Shown here piece after piece: positions 17,988 through 25,991 of a stretch of DNA of 37,280 nt. Origin of the DNA: an uncultured Clostridia bacterium (lineage in GTDB: Bacteria; Bacillota; Clostridia; TANB77; CAG-508). Numbering within the stretch: position 1 is the stretch's first letter; every line of letters starts with the position of its first letter. A model generated the notes under the pieces. That model saw only the letters and a program-made list of their open reading frames with translations, had not been told where the DNA came from and searched no databases. The position numbers and the translations under genes are program-made. Location: the NCBI GenBank assembly GCA_944387525.1, contig CALXFF010000018.1:1-37280 (forward strand). Reading direction: 5' to 3'.

Positions 17988-19007
17988 CTAAAATTGTTTT
18001 AAAAATCTTACATCATTTTCAAATAATAATCTCATGTCCTCTATTCCGAATTTTGCCATTGCTATTCTTTCTACTCCAAATCCAAATGCAAATCCTGAAT
18101 ATTCTTCTGGGTCTATTCCACAATTTCTTAAAACATTTGGATGTACCATTCCACATCCTAAAAGTTCTATCCAACCTTCTCCTTTGCATACTCTACATCC
18201 TTTTCCTCCACATACAAAGCATGATACGTCCGCCTCTGCTGATGGCTCTGTAAATGGGAAATGATGTGGTCTGAATCTTATTTTTGTTTTTTCTCCTAAA
18301 CATTTTTTAGCAAACATTTCCAAAGTTCCTTTTAAATCTGTCATTGCTATATTTTTATCAACCACTAATCCTTCTACTTGATGGAATACTGGTGAATGTG
18401 TTGCATCAACACTATCTGAACGATAAACTGCTCCTGGACATATTATTTTTATTGGTGGTTTTTGATTTTCCATTACTCTTGCTTGTACTGGTGATGTTTG
18501 ACTTCTTAATACTATATCATCTGTGATATAAAATGTATCTTGAAGGTCTCTTGCAGGATGGTCTGGTGGTGTATTTAATTTATCAAAATTATATATTGCC
18601 TTTTCCACTTCTGGACCATCTGCTATTTCATATCCCATTCCTAAGAATATTTCTTCTACCTCTTGAATTACTTGTGTTATTGGATGCAATGAACCTAAAT
18701 TTACTTTTTTACTTGGTTCTGTAACATCAATATTTTCTGTTTCTAATCTTTTTTCTAATTCTTTTCTATTTAGTTCTTTTTCTTTTTGAGTAAATAATTC
18801 ATCTAATTCATCTCTGACTTGATTTACTAAACTTCCTATTACAGGTCTTTCTTCTGGGGATAATTTTCCCATTCCTCTTAATACTACTGTTAATTCACCT
18901 TTTTTACCTAAATATTTTACTTTTAAATCACTTAACTGTCTTAAGTCTTGGCAACTATTGATTTCTTTTTGTGAATTTTCTTTGATTTTTGCAATTTCTT
19001 CTTTCAT
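17988..19007 (-). CDS. pheS: Phenylalanine-tRNA ligase alpha subunit
   Basis: Class II catalytic subunit that charges tRNA-Phe. The N-terminal coiled coil (about residues 1-85) leads to the catalytic core with [33 protein letters not shown], the motif 2 region [37 protein letters not shown], and motif 3 [13 protein letters not shown]. 339 residues, usual length. The Cys-containing loop [17 protein letters not shown] is present. It is the second gene after the phenylalanine T-box. Confidence 0.98.
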   Translation of the reverse strand: MKEEIAKIKENSQKEINSCQDLRQLSDLKVKYLGKKGELTVVLRGMGKLSPEERPVIGSLVNQVRDELDELFTQKEKELNRKELEKRLETENIDVTEPSKKVNLGSLHPITQVIQEVEEIFLGMGYEIADGPEVEKAIYNFDKLNTPPDHPARDLQDTFYITDDIVLRSQTSPVQARVMENQKPPIKIICPGAVYRSDSVDATHSPVFHQVEGLVVDKNIAMTDLKGTLEMFAKKCLGEKTKIRFRPHHFPFTEPSAEADVSCFVCGGKGCRVCKGEGWIELLGCGMVHPNVLRNCGIDPEEYSGFAFGFGVERIAMAKFGIEDMRLLFENDVRFLKQF

Positions 19008-19051
19008 TATTTTCTCCCTTCTTCTTTCATATTTAAATTAATATTATAATA

Positions 19052-19486
19052 TCAATATGGTCTATATGTATGCGTTTGCTTATATTGTCCATAAACTTTG
19101 TTATTATATTTTTCAAAACGTTTTTGTACTTTGCTTTGTTTTCTTTTTTCTTTATTTTCTGAATTATGTGTTTCCACTCTATTAATTATTTGATTTATGT
19201 TATTATTTGTATCTTCTTTTAGCTTTTTGTGTTTATTTTCACTTTCTGCTAATAATAAATTTTCCTTATTCTTAAATTTTAATTTAATAAATATATTTCT
19301 AATTAAGCTTTTTTTATTTTTAATTGTAAATGTTATTATATACACTCCAAACTTATTCAAATGTACTTGTACATCTATCTGCTTATTTGGAAATTCTTTT
19401 TTAGTTTCATCTATACTTTTTTGCACTTCATCCTTACTATATAATTTTGAATCCATATAGTATTCTAAATATTTTGTTTTATTCAT
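19052..19486 (-). CDS. Unknown basic protein, first gene after the Phe T-box
   Basis: A 144-residue soluble protein that I do not recognise. Residues 1-75 look folded, with SKDEVQKSIDETKKEFPN then strands DVQVHLNKFGVYIITFTIKN. From about residue 85 it is a Lys/Asn/Glu-rich helical or disordered tail (ENKEKRKQSKVQKRFEKYNN). The ATG at 19486 lies 7 bases after AGGATG; a longer frame to 19504 lacks a binding site. It lies between the T-box leader and pheS, so its expression should respond to uncharged tRNA-Phe. Like the other unknown in this operon it is basic with a polar tail, but I cannot show that they are homologous. Confidence 0.65.
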   Translation of the reverse strand: MNKTKYLEYYMDSKLYSKDEVQKSIDETKKEFPNKQIDVQVHLNKFGVYIITFTIKNKKSLIRNIFIKLKFKNKENLLLAESENKHKKLKEDTNNNINQIINRVETHNSENKEKRKQSKVQKRFEKYNNKVYGQYKQTHTYRPY

Positions 19487-19582
19487 ATTATCACATCCTA
19501 TCAAATTTTACTTAAAATTTAATTTCTTTTTGTTGTTTAATTAATAAATTAAAATTCGTTTAAATAAATTAGATTTTTCTTT

Positions 19583-19622
19583 CAAAAAGCCATTCCGTCC
19601 TTGCATTAGGACGAAATGGCTT
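19583..19622 (-). terminator. T-box terminator (Phe leader)
   Basis: Minus-strand stem AAGCCATTTCGTCC / GGACGGAATGGCTT followed by TTTTTG. The 5' arm is the part that would pair with the T-box sequence in the antiterminator. Confidence 0.85.
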
Positions 19623-19865
19623 ATCTTTCGTGGTACCACCTAAATTTATCAGTTTATAAATATCTATTCGATATTTTTATTGCTAACCTCATTATTGTTT
19701 TAACGGTGTTCTACCGCCTCTCCCTACTTTTATCTTTCAGGAAAAGACCTAAAAAAGTGAAATTTCTATATAATATTATCAATGGATTCCAGCCTCTGTC
19801 CATTTTCTCTTGTGATAATTTTTCTTATATATACTTTGCTTTTTTGTTGGCTTTATTTATTTACA
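19583..19865 (-). promoter_or_regulatory. T-box leader, phenylalanine specifier
   Basis: Transcribed leftward. Stem I begins near 19811 with the GA motif AAGAGA, has a distal loop around GAGGCTGGAATCC, and a specifier-loop candidate AATTTCAC whose TTC (19761-19759) is a Phe codon. The conserved T-box AGGTGGTACCACG is at 19641-19629, and the terminator is at 19622-19583. It fits control of pheS/pheT by uncharged tRNA-Phe. The 474-base gap between accC and the 19052 gene is explained by this leader and its promoter. Confidence 0.9.
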
Positions 19866-19871
19866 TATAAT

Positions 19872-19900
19872 ATTTTATCATAAAAATTGGCACTTATCAA
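19872..19900 (-). promoter_or_regulatory. Promoter of the Phe T-box operon
   Basis: Minus-strand TTGATA (19900-19895), 17-base spacer, TAAAAT (19877-19872); it would start transcription near 19865, just ahead of Stem I. Confidence 0.65.
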
Positions 19901-19977
19901 TAGTTTTCAATAATATTTTTAAAATTTACATAATTTATTTGTATGTATCCTATAAAATTTAATAAAATACATATCTA

Positions 19978-21321
19978 CTAAAAATTAAATTCTTTTTCTA
20001 TAAATGATGTGTCATAGTTATTTTTCTTAAAGTTTTCATTATCAAGGATTTTTAGTATAAAATCTGCATTTGTTGTTATTCCATCTACAACTAATTCTGC
20101 AACAGCACTTTTTAATTTTGCAATTGATTCTTCTCTTGTTTTTCCGTGTACAATTACTTTTGCTATCATAGAATCATATGTTGGCGGGATTGTATATCCA
20201 CTATATATTGCAGTATCTACTCTTACTCCATTTCCTCCTGGAATATGTAATCCTGTTATTGTTCCTGGGCATGGCATAAAGTTTTTGTCTGGATTTTCTG
20301 CATTTATTCTTGCTTCCATACTATGTCCATTTACTTTTACATCTTTTTGTTTTATTGCTAGCTTTTCTCCACTTGCAATTTTTATTTGTTCTTTTATAAT
20401 ATCAATCCCTGTAACCATTTCTGTTACTGGATGTTCTACTTGTACTCTTGTATTCATTTCCATGAAATAAAAGTCTTTGTTCTTATCTACTAAAAATTCG
20501 ATTGTTCCTGCATTTGTATATCCTATTTCTTTTACTGCTTTTACTGCTACTTCTCCCATTTTCTTTCTTGTTTCATCATTTACAATACTTGCAGGCGTTT
20601 CTTCAATTATTTTTTGATTTCTTCTTTGTACAGAACAATCTCTTTCGCCTAGATGTATTCCATTTCCATGTTCATCTGCTAATACTTGGATTTCTACATG
20701 TCTTGGGTTTTCAACAAATTTTTCTATATATATACTATCATCATTAAAAGAAATTTTTGCTTCTTGTTTTACTAAGCTATATGCTTTTTCAAGTTCCTCT
20801 TTATTGTGGGCTATACGTATTCCTTTTCCGCCACCACCAGCTGATGCTTTTAGTATTACTGGGTATTTTATTTTTTCTGCTATTTCTACTGCTTCTTTTT
20901 TAGAATTTATTAAGCCTTCTGAACCTGGTACTACTGGTACTCCCGCTTTTTTCATTGTTTCTTTTGCTTTTGATTTATTTCCCAATAATTCGATTAGTTT
21001 ATAGTTTGGTCCTATGAATTTAATACCCATTTCTTCACATATCTTAGCAAAGTTTGCATTTTCAGATAAAAAGCCAAAACCAGGGTGTATACTATCTGCA
21101 CCTGTTAGGCATGCTGCTTCTAATATTGCTTTTATATTCAAATAGCTTTTGCTAGATGGTGCAGGTCCTATACAAATTGCTTGGTCTGCTAACTTAACAT
21201 GTAAAGCGTCTTTGTCTGCTTCTGAATATATTGCTACTGTTCTTATACCCATTTCTCTACAAGCTCTAATTATTCTAACTGCAATTTCTCCTCTATTAGC
21301 TATTAAAACTTTTTTTAACAT
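19978..21321 (-). CDS. accC: Acetyl-CoA carboxylase, biotin carboxylase subunit
   Basis: ATP-dependent carboxylation of the biotin on AccB, the first half-reaction of malonyl-CoA synthesis. It shows the start MLKKVLIANRGEIAVRIIRA, HPGFGFLSENA, the glycine-rich ATP loop ASAGGGGKGIRI, ERDCSVQRRNQKIIEE, EMNTRVQVEHPVTE and ARINAEN. 447 residues from the ATG at 21321, which lies 11 bases after AAAGGA; nine extra in-frame codons upstream were not used. It is the last fatty-acid gene here. accD and accA, which often follow, are not present; the Phe T-box unit follows instead. Confidence 0.97.
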   Translation of the reverse strand: MLKKVLIANRGEIAVRIIRACREMGIRTVAIYSEADKDALHVKLADQAICIGPAPSSKSYLNIKAILEAACLTGADSIHPGFGFLSENANFAKICEEMGIKFIGPNYKLIELLGNKSKAKETMKKAGVPVVPGSEGLINSKKEAVEIAEKIKYPVILKASAGGGGKGIRIAHNKEELEKAYSLVKQEAKISFNDDSIYIEKFVENPRHVEIQVLADEHGNGIHLGERDCSVQRRNQKIIEETPASIVNDETRKKMGEVAVKAVKEIGYTNAGTIEFLVDKNKDFYFMEMNTRVQVEHPVTEMVTGIDIIKEQIKIASGEKLAIKQKDVKVNGHSMEARINAENPDKNFMPCPGTITGLHIPGGNGVRVDTAIYSGYTIPPTYDSMIAKVIVHGKTREESIAKLKSAVAELVVDGITTNADFILKILDNENFKKNNYDTSFIEKEFNF

Positions 21322-21354
21322 TTTAATCTCATTCCTTTCTCCAAGCAAAAAACA

Positions 21355-21384
21355 GTTGAAAAAGAATTGTAATTATTTTTCAAC
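21355..21384. repeat. Hairpin between fabZ and accC
   Basis: GTTGAAAAAGAATT (21355-21368) / AATTATTTTTCAAC (21371-21384) with one mismatch and a 2-base centre. It resembles the outer arms at 8969-9046 and the TTGGAAAAGATATTTTTCAA at about 4372-4391. Confidence 0.5.
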
Positions 21385-21392
21385 TCTCTCCT

Positions 21393-21812
21393 TTAAACTA
21401 TTGCAAAAGTCAACTCTCCCTTTGCTGCAACTTTTCCATCAACTGTTGCTATTGCTGAACCAATTCCAATTGGTCCTTTTTTCTTTATTATCTTTACTTC
21501 TAATTTTAATCTATCTCCTGGCACAACTTGTTTTTTAAAACGAAGTTTATCTATTCCTCCAAATAAAGCATTTTTTCCTTTATTTTCTTCCATAGAAAGT
21601 ATTGCAACAGCCCCTGTTTGCGCTAATGATTCTACTATTAATACTCCAGGCATTATTGGATTTCCTGGAAAATGTCCTTTAAAGTAGTATTCATCTTCTG
21701 ATACATTTTTGTATGCTACTGCACTTTCTCCGGGTAGGTATTCTTCTACTTCATCAATCATCAAAAATGGCTCTCTTTGTGGTATTATTTTTTTTATTTC
21801 TTCTTTGTTTAA
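21393..21812 (-). CDS. fabZ: 3-hydroxyacyl-ACP dehydratase FabZ
   Basis: Dehydrates beta-hydroxyacyl-ACP in fatty-acid elongation. Hot-dog fold with [14 protein letters not shown], the catalytic His in [24 protein letters not shown] (Glu in VES), and [16 protein letters not shown]. About 139 residues from the ATG at 21812, preceded by AGAAGTG. It is cut off from accB by the plus-strand gene at 21918-22181, so it needs its own promoter or read-through; I see no strong promoter upstream. Confidence 0.96.
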   Translation of the reverse strand, partial: LNKEEIKKIIPQREPFLMIDEVEEYLPGESAVAYKNVSEDEYYFKGHFPGNPIMPGVLIVESLAQTGAVAILSMEENKGKNALFGGIDKLRFKKQVVPGDRLKLEVKIIKKKGPIGIGSAIATVDGKVAAKGELTFAIV

Positions 21813-21846
21813 CATTTTTTCACTTCTTTCTTTATTTTTGATTTTT

Positions 21847-21875
21847 TGCATTTATGTTTATTTTGTGATATAATA
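21847..21875 (+). promoter_or_regulatory. Promoter of the plus-strand inserted gene
   Basis: TTGCAT (21847-21852), 17-base spacer, perfect TATAAT (21870-21875). The -35 is weak, but spacing and -10 are ideal. Confidence 0.55.
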
Positions 21876-21917
21876 ATTATGTAACTTATTATTTTTTATT
21901 ACATGGAGGGTACTACT

Positions 21918-22181
21918 ATGAAAGTAAATTTCGAGAAACTTATTGATAATCTCACTACTCACTGTTCTGATGGTCTTTCAGTTGAGCATCTTTCTCTTTT
22001 AAGAGAGTTGCAACAAAAAATTCTGACAGATCCAAACTCAGAACTGGCTGATGATCAGGTTATCATTAGCTCTAAATATTCAACTGCAGTAATTGACGAA
22101 GTATTTTTTGCAATATACAAAAAATTGCCTCAAAAAATAATTACTGCATCTGAAGAGAGCAAGATTGTCAGTTTCGTGTAA
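21918..22181 (+). CDS. Unknown small protein inside the fatty-acid cluster
   Basis: An 87-residue acidic, soluble protein that I do not recognise. It starts MKVNFEKLIDNL and continues with helical patterns (SVEHLSLLRELQQKI, AVIDEVFFAIYKKL); there is no signal or membrane segment. The ATG at 21918 has GGAGGG 7 bases upstream, making it better than the ATG at 21903. It runs against all surrounding genes, has a near-ideal -10 and a strong GC-rich terminator, and uses codons (CTC, GAG, CTG, ATC) that differ from the flanking genes. This looks like a self-contained acquired gene between accB and fabZ. Function cannot be inferred. Confidence 0.65.
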   Translation: MKVNFEKLIDNLTTHCSDGLSVEHLSLLRELQQKILTDPNSELADDQVIISSKYSTAVIDEVFFAIYKKLPQKIITASEESKIVSFV

Positions 22182-22195
22182 CAACCAACCTCCTA

Positions 22196-22225
22196 CCGGC
22201 GAGACATATCGCCGGTTTCTTTTAT
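22196..22225 (+). terminator. Terminator of the inserted gene
   Basis: CCGGCGA (22196-22202), loop GACATA, TCGCCGG (22209-22215), then TTTCTTTTATTTT. Much richer in GC than its surroundings. Confidence 0.85.
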
Positions 22226-22250
22226 TTTAGCTACATATAAATTTTTTCAA

Positions 22251-22724
22251 CTATTTTATTTTAAATAGTGGCTTTCCATATTCAACTATATCTTCATTAT
22301 TAACACAAATTTCTACAATTTCTCCATCAAATTCAGATTCTATTTCATTCATTAATTTCATTGCTTCAACAATGCATAGAACTTGGCCTTTATGTACTTT
22401 ATCTCCAACTTTTACAAAAGGATCTTTGTCTGGTGCTGAACTTGCATAGAAAGTTCCTACCATTGGGCTTTTTACTATTTTGTAATTTTCTTCTTCATTA
22501 TTTTGTACATTTACTAAAGATGTACCTCTATTTTCCCTAACTGCTGGTGGAGTCATAGGTGCACTTCCTTCTATTACGTTAGGTCCTCCAGTTGTAATTA
22601 CTACTTCTTTTCCAGTATTTTTTGTCATACTTATTTTTATTCCTTCTGGAAATTCTATTTCTAATGAATCTAAATTTGAATTTCCCATATCATCAATTAA
22701 TTTTTTGATATCTTTGTAATCCAT
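22251..22724 (-). CDS. accB: Acetyl-CoA carboxylase, biotin carboxyl carrier protein
   Basis: Carries biotin between carboxylase and carboxyltransferase. The N-terminal helix (MDYKDIKKLIDDMGNSNLDS) and linker lead to the biotinyl domain with VKSPMVGTFYASSAPD and the biotin-accepting Lys in CIVEAMKLMNEIES, then GEIVEICVNNEDIVEYGKPL. 157 residues, normal. AAAGGA lies 8 bases upstream of ATG. It sits behind fabF. Confidence 0.97.
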   Translation of the reverse strand: MDYKDIKKLIDDMGNSNLDSLEIEFPEGIKISMTKNTGKEVVITTGGPNVIEGSAPMTPPAVRENRGTSLVNVQNNEEENYKIVKSPMVGTFYASSAPDKDPFVKVGDKVHKGQVLCIVEAMKLMNEIESEFDGEIVEICVNNEDIVEYGKPLFKIK

Positions 22725-22750
22725 TTTTATCTTCCTTTCAGATTTTATTT

Positions 22751-22797
22751 TATATGAAAATCAATTATACTTTTTATATAATTTAGATTTTCATATA
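22751..22797. repeat. AU-rich hairpin between fabF and accB
   Basis: Outer arms TATATGAAAATC and GATTTTCATATA, inner AATTATA/TATAATT. There is no T-run on the transcribed strand, so an RNA-processing or stability role is more likely than termination. Confidence 0.45.
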
Positions 22798-22862
22798 TGA
22801 TATTTTATACTATACTTCATTTGTTGAAAAGGCTTTTATTGTTCAATATTTACCTTATGTTT

Positions 22863-24101
22863 TTAATCAGACATTTTGAATAATAAACTGCTGTTGTGTC
22901 CACCAAATCCTAATGAATTTGATATTGCATATTTTATTTCTGCTTTTCTTCCTTCATTTGGCACTACATCTAAGTCACATTCTTCATCTGGTACTTTGTA
23001 GTTTATTGTTGCTGGTACAAATCCTTCTTCGATTGCTTTACTACAAATTATTGCTTCAACTGCTCCTGCTGCTCCTAAAAGATGTCCTGTATGTCCTTTT
23101 GTTGAGCTTACCATTACTTTTCTTGCATTTTCTTCTCCTAATGCTGTTTTTATTGCTTGTGTCTCACAGCTATCATTTAAGTGTGTTGATGTACCATGTG
23201 CATTTATATATGTAATTTCTTCTGGTTTTACATTTGCTTCTTCCATAGCTAGTTTCATAGCTCTTGCACCACCTTCTCCTCCAGGTGCAGGTGATGTTAT
23301 ATGATATGCGTCTGATGTTGCTCCATATCCTACTATTTCAGCATATATTTTTGCACCTCTTGCTTTTGCATGTTCATATTCTTCTAATACTACTACTCCA
23401 GCTCCTTCTGCCATTACAAATCCGCTTCTTTCTTTGTCAAATGGTATACTTGCTCTGTTTTTATCTTCAGCTTTTGTTAGTGCTTTTATATTTGTAAATC
23501 CTGCTATACTAAGTGGTGTAATACCTGCTTCTGTTCCTCCTGCTAAAACAACATCTTGATATCCATGTTTAATCATTCTAAAACTTTCACCAATACAGTG
23601 AGTTCCTGAAGCACATGCTGTAACCATTGCCATTGATTCACCTTTTGCTCCTATATCAATTGCTACATTTCCTGTTGCCATATTTAATATTCCCATTGGT
23701 ATATACATAGGTGATACTCTATCTGGTCCTTTTTCATTACATTTTCTATTTTCTGTTTCTATTGTTTGTATTCCACCAATTCCAGAGCCTACTACTACTC
23801 CAACTCTTTCCATGTTTTCTGTTTCTTTATCTAGTCCACTATCTTTCCATGCTTCTCTTGAAGCTACCATTGCATATTGTGAAAATAAATCTAATCTTTT
23901 TGCTTCTCTTCTATCGAAATAATCTTCTGGATTATATCCTTTTACTTCTGCTGCTAATTTAACCTTAAATTCTGATGCATCAAATTTTGTTATTTGGTCT
24001 ATTCCACATTTTCCTTCTTTAATGCCTTTCCAAAATTCTTCTACATTGTTTCCTAATGGTGTGATTGCACCTAATCCTGTAATTACAACTCTTCTTTCCA
24101 T
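22863..24101 (-). CDS. fabF: Beta-ketoacyl-ACP synthase II
   Basis: Condensing enzyme for fatty-acid elongation. Starts RRVVITGLGAITPLGNNVEEFW; the active-site Cys lies in MVTACASGTHCIGE (about residue 164), with the two His in YINAHGTSTHLND and SSTKGHTGHLLGAAGAVE and the closing NSLGFGGHNSSLLF. 412 residues, standard. Downstream of fabG, upstream of accB. Confidence 0.98.
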   Translation of the reverse strand: MERRVVITGLGAITPLGNNVEEFWKGIKEGKCGIDQITKFDASEFKVKLAAEVKGYNPEDYFDRREAKRLDLFSQYAMVASREAWKDSGLDKETENMERVGVVVGSGIGGIQTIETENRKCNEKGPDRVSPMYIPMGILNMATGNVAIDIGAKGESMAMVTACASGTHCIGESFRMIKHGYQDVVLAGGTEAGITPLSIAGFTNIKALTKAEDKNRASIPFDKERSGFVMAEGAGVVVLEEYEHAKARGAKIYAEIVGYGATSDAYHITSPAPGGEGGARAMKLAMEEANVKPEEITYINAHGTSTHLNDSCETQAIKTALGEENARKVMVSSTKGHTGHLLGAAGAVEAIICSKAIEEGFVPATINYKVPDEECDLDVVPNEGRKAEIKYAISNSLGFGGHNSSLLFKMSD

Positions 24102-24177
24102 TTCATCTTTTCCTTTCTTTTTAATTTATTTTTTTGAGTTTTGTATTAATAAGGTTTTTCTTATTGCTCTTACTTTC

Positions 24178-24918
24178 CTACATTACCATTCCGCCATCAA
24201 TGTTTATAACTTGCCCTGTTATATATGAACTTTTTTCTGAACCTAAGAAGTAGATTAATTCTGCAACTTCTTTAGCTCTTCCCATTCTTTTTAATGGTAT
24301 TTGATTATGTATTGACTCTTTTACACTATCAGATAATACTGCTGTCATATCTGTTTCTATAAATCCTGGAGCTACTGCATTTGCTCTAATATTTCTTGAT
24401 GCTAATTCTTTTGCAATACTTTTTGTAAATCCTATTATTCCTGCTTTTGAAGCCGAATAGTTACATTGTCCAGCATTTCCTGCAACTCCTACTACTGATG
24501 AAAGATTTATAATGCTTCCACTTCTTTTTTTCATCATGTATTTTGTAACTGCTTTTGTAACTAAAAATGTTCCTTTTAAATTTATTTCTAAAACTTTGTC
24601 AAACTCTTCTTCACTCATTCTCATTAATAAATTGTCCCTTGTGATACCTGCATTATTTACAAGTACATCGATTTTCCCAAATTTTTCAATTGCTTTATCT
24701 ACAACATTTTGTACTTCTTCTGGATTTGAAACATCTGCTTTTAAAATTAATGTATCTGCTCCTTTTTCTTTAAATTCTTTTTCTAATGCTTCTACATCTG
24801 TTTTGTCTGATACATAGTTTATGATTACATCATAACCATTTTCTGCATATTTTAATGCTACTTCTTTTCCTATTCCTCTTGATGCTCCTGTAACAAAAAC
24901 TGTTTTTCTTTCTTCCAT
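24178..24918 (-). CDS. fabG: 3-oxoacyl-ACP reductase
   Basis: NADPH-dependent short-chain dehydrogenase that reduces 3-oxoacyl-ACP. Shows TGASRGIGKEVA (cofactor site), VLVNNAGITRDN, the catalytic Ser in INLSSVVG and the YSASKAG Tyr/Lys pair, then VAPGFIETDM and VINIDGGMVM. 246 residues. Starts 10 bases behind fabD with AGGAGG upstream, so it is co-transcribed with it. Confidence 0.97.
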   Translation of the reverse strand: MEERKTVFVTGASRGIGKEVALKYAENGYDVIINYVSDKTDVEALEKEFKEKGADTLILKADVSNPEEVQNVVDKAIEKFGKIDVLVNNAGITRDNLLMRMSEEEFDKVLEINLKGTFLVTKAVTKYMMKKRSGSIINLSSVVGVAGNAGQCNYSASKAGIIGFTKSIAKELASRNIRANAVAPGFIETDMTAVLSDSVKESIHNQIPLKRMGRAKEVAELIYFLGSEKSSYITGQVINIDGGMVM

Positions 24919-24928
24919 AACTAACCTC

Positions 24929-25861
24929 CTAAATTTCTTCTAAACTTTCTAAACTGTTTACATTATATGTTGTTGCTTCTTTGTTATCTTTTTTGATAAA
25001 TCCTGTTAAAACTTTTCCCGGTCCTATTTCAATATATTCTTCTATTCCTTCATCCTTCATAAGTTGTATTGCTTTATCAAATCTAACTGGACTTATTATG
25101 TGTTTTGCTAATATTTCTTTAACATTATCTTCTGGTTTGTAATATGTTCCATCTAAATTCTTTATTACTTTTACTTTTTGTTCATTTAATGGTAATACAT
25201 TAAATTCTATATTTTCTAATTCTTTTTCATATGCTTTTTTTGCTTCTTCTAATTTTATTGTGTGGAATGGTCCACTTGTTTTTAGCTTAATTGCTCTTTT
25301 AGCACCTGCTGCTTTTAATAGTTCTATTGCTTCATCTATTGCATCTGTTTCTCCTGATATTGCTGTTTGTACACTGCAATTATAGTTTGCTGGTACTACG
25401 AATTTTCCTTGTTCTTGTAATTTGTTACATATTTTTTCTATTTTTGAGCTTTCTAATCCTATTACTGCTGCCATTGCATATTCTTCTTTTGGTAATAGAT
25501 TTCCCATATAATATCCTCTTTTTTTAATTAGCTTTATTCCATCTTCAAAAGAGATTATTCCTGCATATATTAACGCTCCATATTCTCCTAAACTTAACCC
25601 TGTTGCAACATCTGCTTCTATTCCTTTTGATTTTAATACTTCTAGCATTGCTAAACTTGTTGTTAATATTGCTATTTGTGTGTTTTCTGTTTTGTTTAGT
25701 TCTTCTTCTGGTCCTTCAAAGCAAATCTTTTTTACATCTATTCCTGATATTTCACTTGCTTTGTCATATATCTTTCTTGCTTCTTCATATTTTTCATAAA
25801 CGTCTTTTCCCATTCCAACTGTTTGTGCTCCCTGTCCAGGGAATAAAAATGCTCTTTTCAT
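24929..25861 (-). CDS. fabD: Malonyl-CoA:ACP transacylase
   Basis: Loads malonyl groups onto ACP. AFLFPGQGAQTVGMGKDVY at the start, the nucleophile Ser in ATGLSLGEYGAL (about residue 90), the Arg region KKRGYYMG, the His in TSGPFHTIKLEEA and EIGPGKVLTGFI. 310 residues. The elbow reads GLSLGE rather than GHSLGE, a variant also known in the family. Lies between fabH and fabG, with the 103-base inverted repeat on its upstream side. Confidence 0.97.
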   Translation of the reverse strand: MKRAFLFPGQGAQTVGMGKDVYEKYEEARKIYDKASEISGIDVKKICFEGPEEELNKTENTQIAILTTSLAMLEVLKSKGIEADVATGLSLGEYGALIYAGIISFEDGIKLIKKRGYYMGNLLPKEEYAMAAVIGLESSKIEKICNKLQEQGKFVVPANYNCSVQTAISGETDAIDEAIELLKAAGAKRAIKLKTSGPFHTIKLEEAKKAYEKELENIEFNVLPLNEQKVKVIKNLDGTYYKPEDNVKEILAKHIISPVRFDKAIQLMKDEGIEEYIEIGPGKVLTGFIKKDNKEATTYNVNSLESLEEI

Positions 25862-25880
25862 ATTTTTTCCTCTTTTCTCA

Positions 25881-25983
25881 TGTCGCGTTGGGGACGTTTC
25901 TCATGCGACATTATATTTTTAATTTTATACATATATTAATAATTTATTTTCAATGTCGCATGAGAAACGTCCCCAACGCGACA
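25881..25983. repeat. GGGACG-core repeat: perfect 32-bp inverted repeat
   Basis: Left arm 25881-25912 and right arm 25952-25983 are exact reverse complements over 32 bases around a 39-base AT-rich centre. Each arm is itself a small palindrome (TGTCGC...GCGACA) around the core TTGGGGACGTTTCTC. Inserted between fabH and fabD, 8 bases after the fabH stop. Confidence 0.9.
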
Positions 25984-25991
25984 CCCTGATA

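Noticed and set aside
25560-25620. FabD nucleophile elbow GLSLGE instead of GHSLGE as a sign of lost activity
   Set aside because: This Leu variant occurs in natural FabD proteins and the catalytic Ser and His are present.
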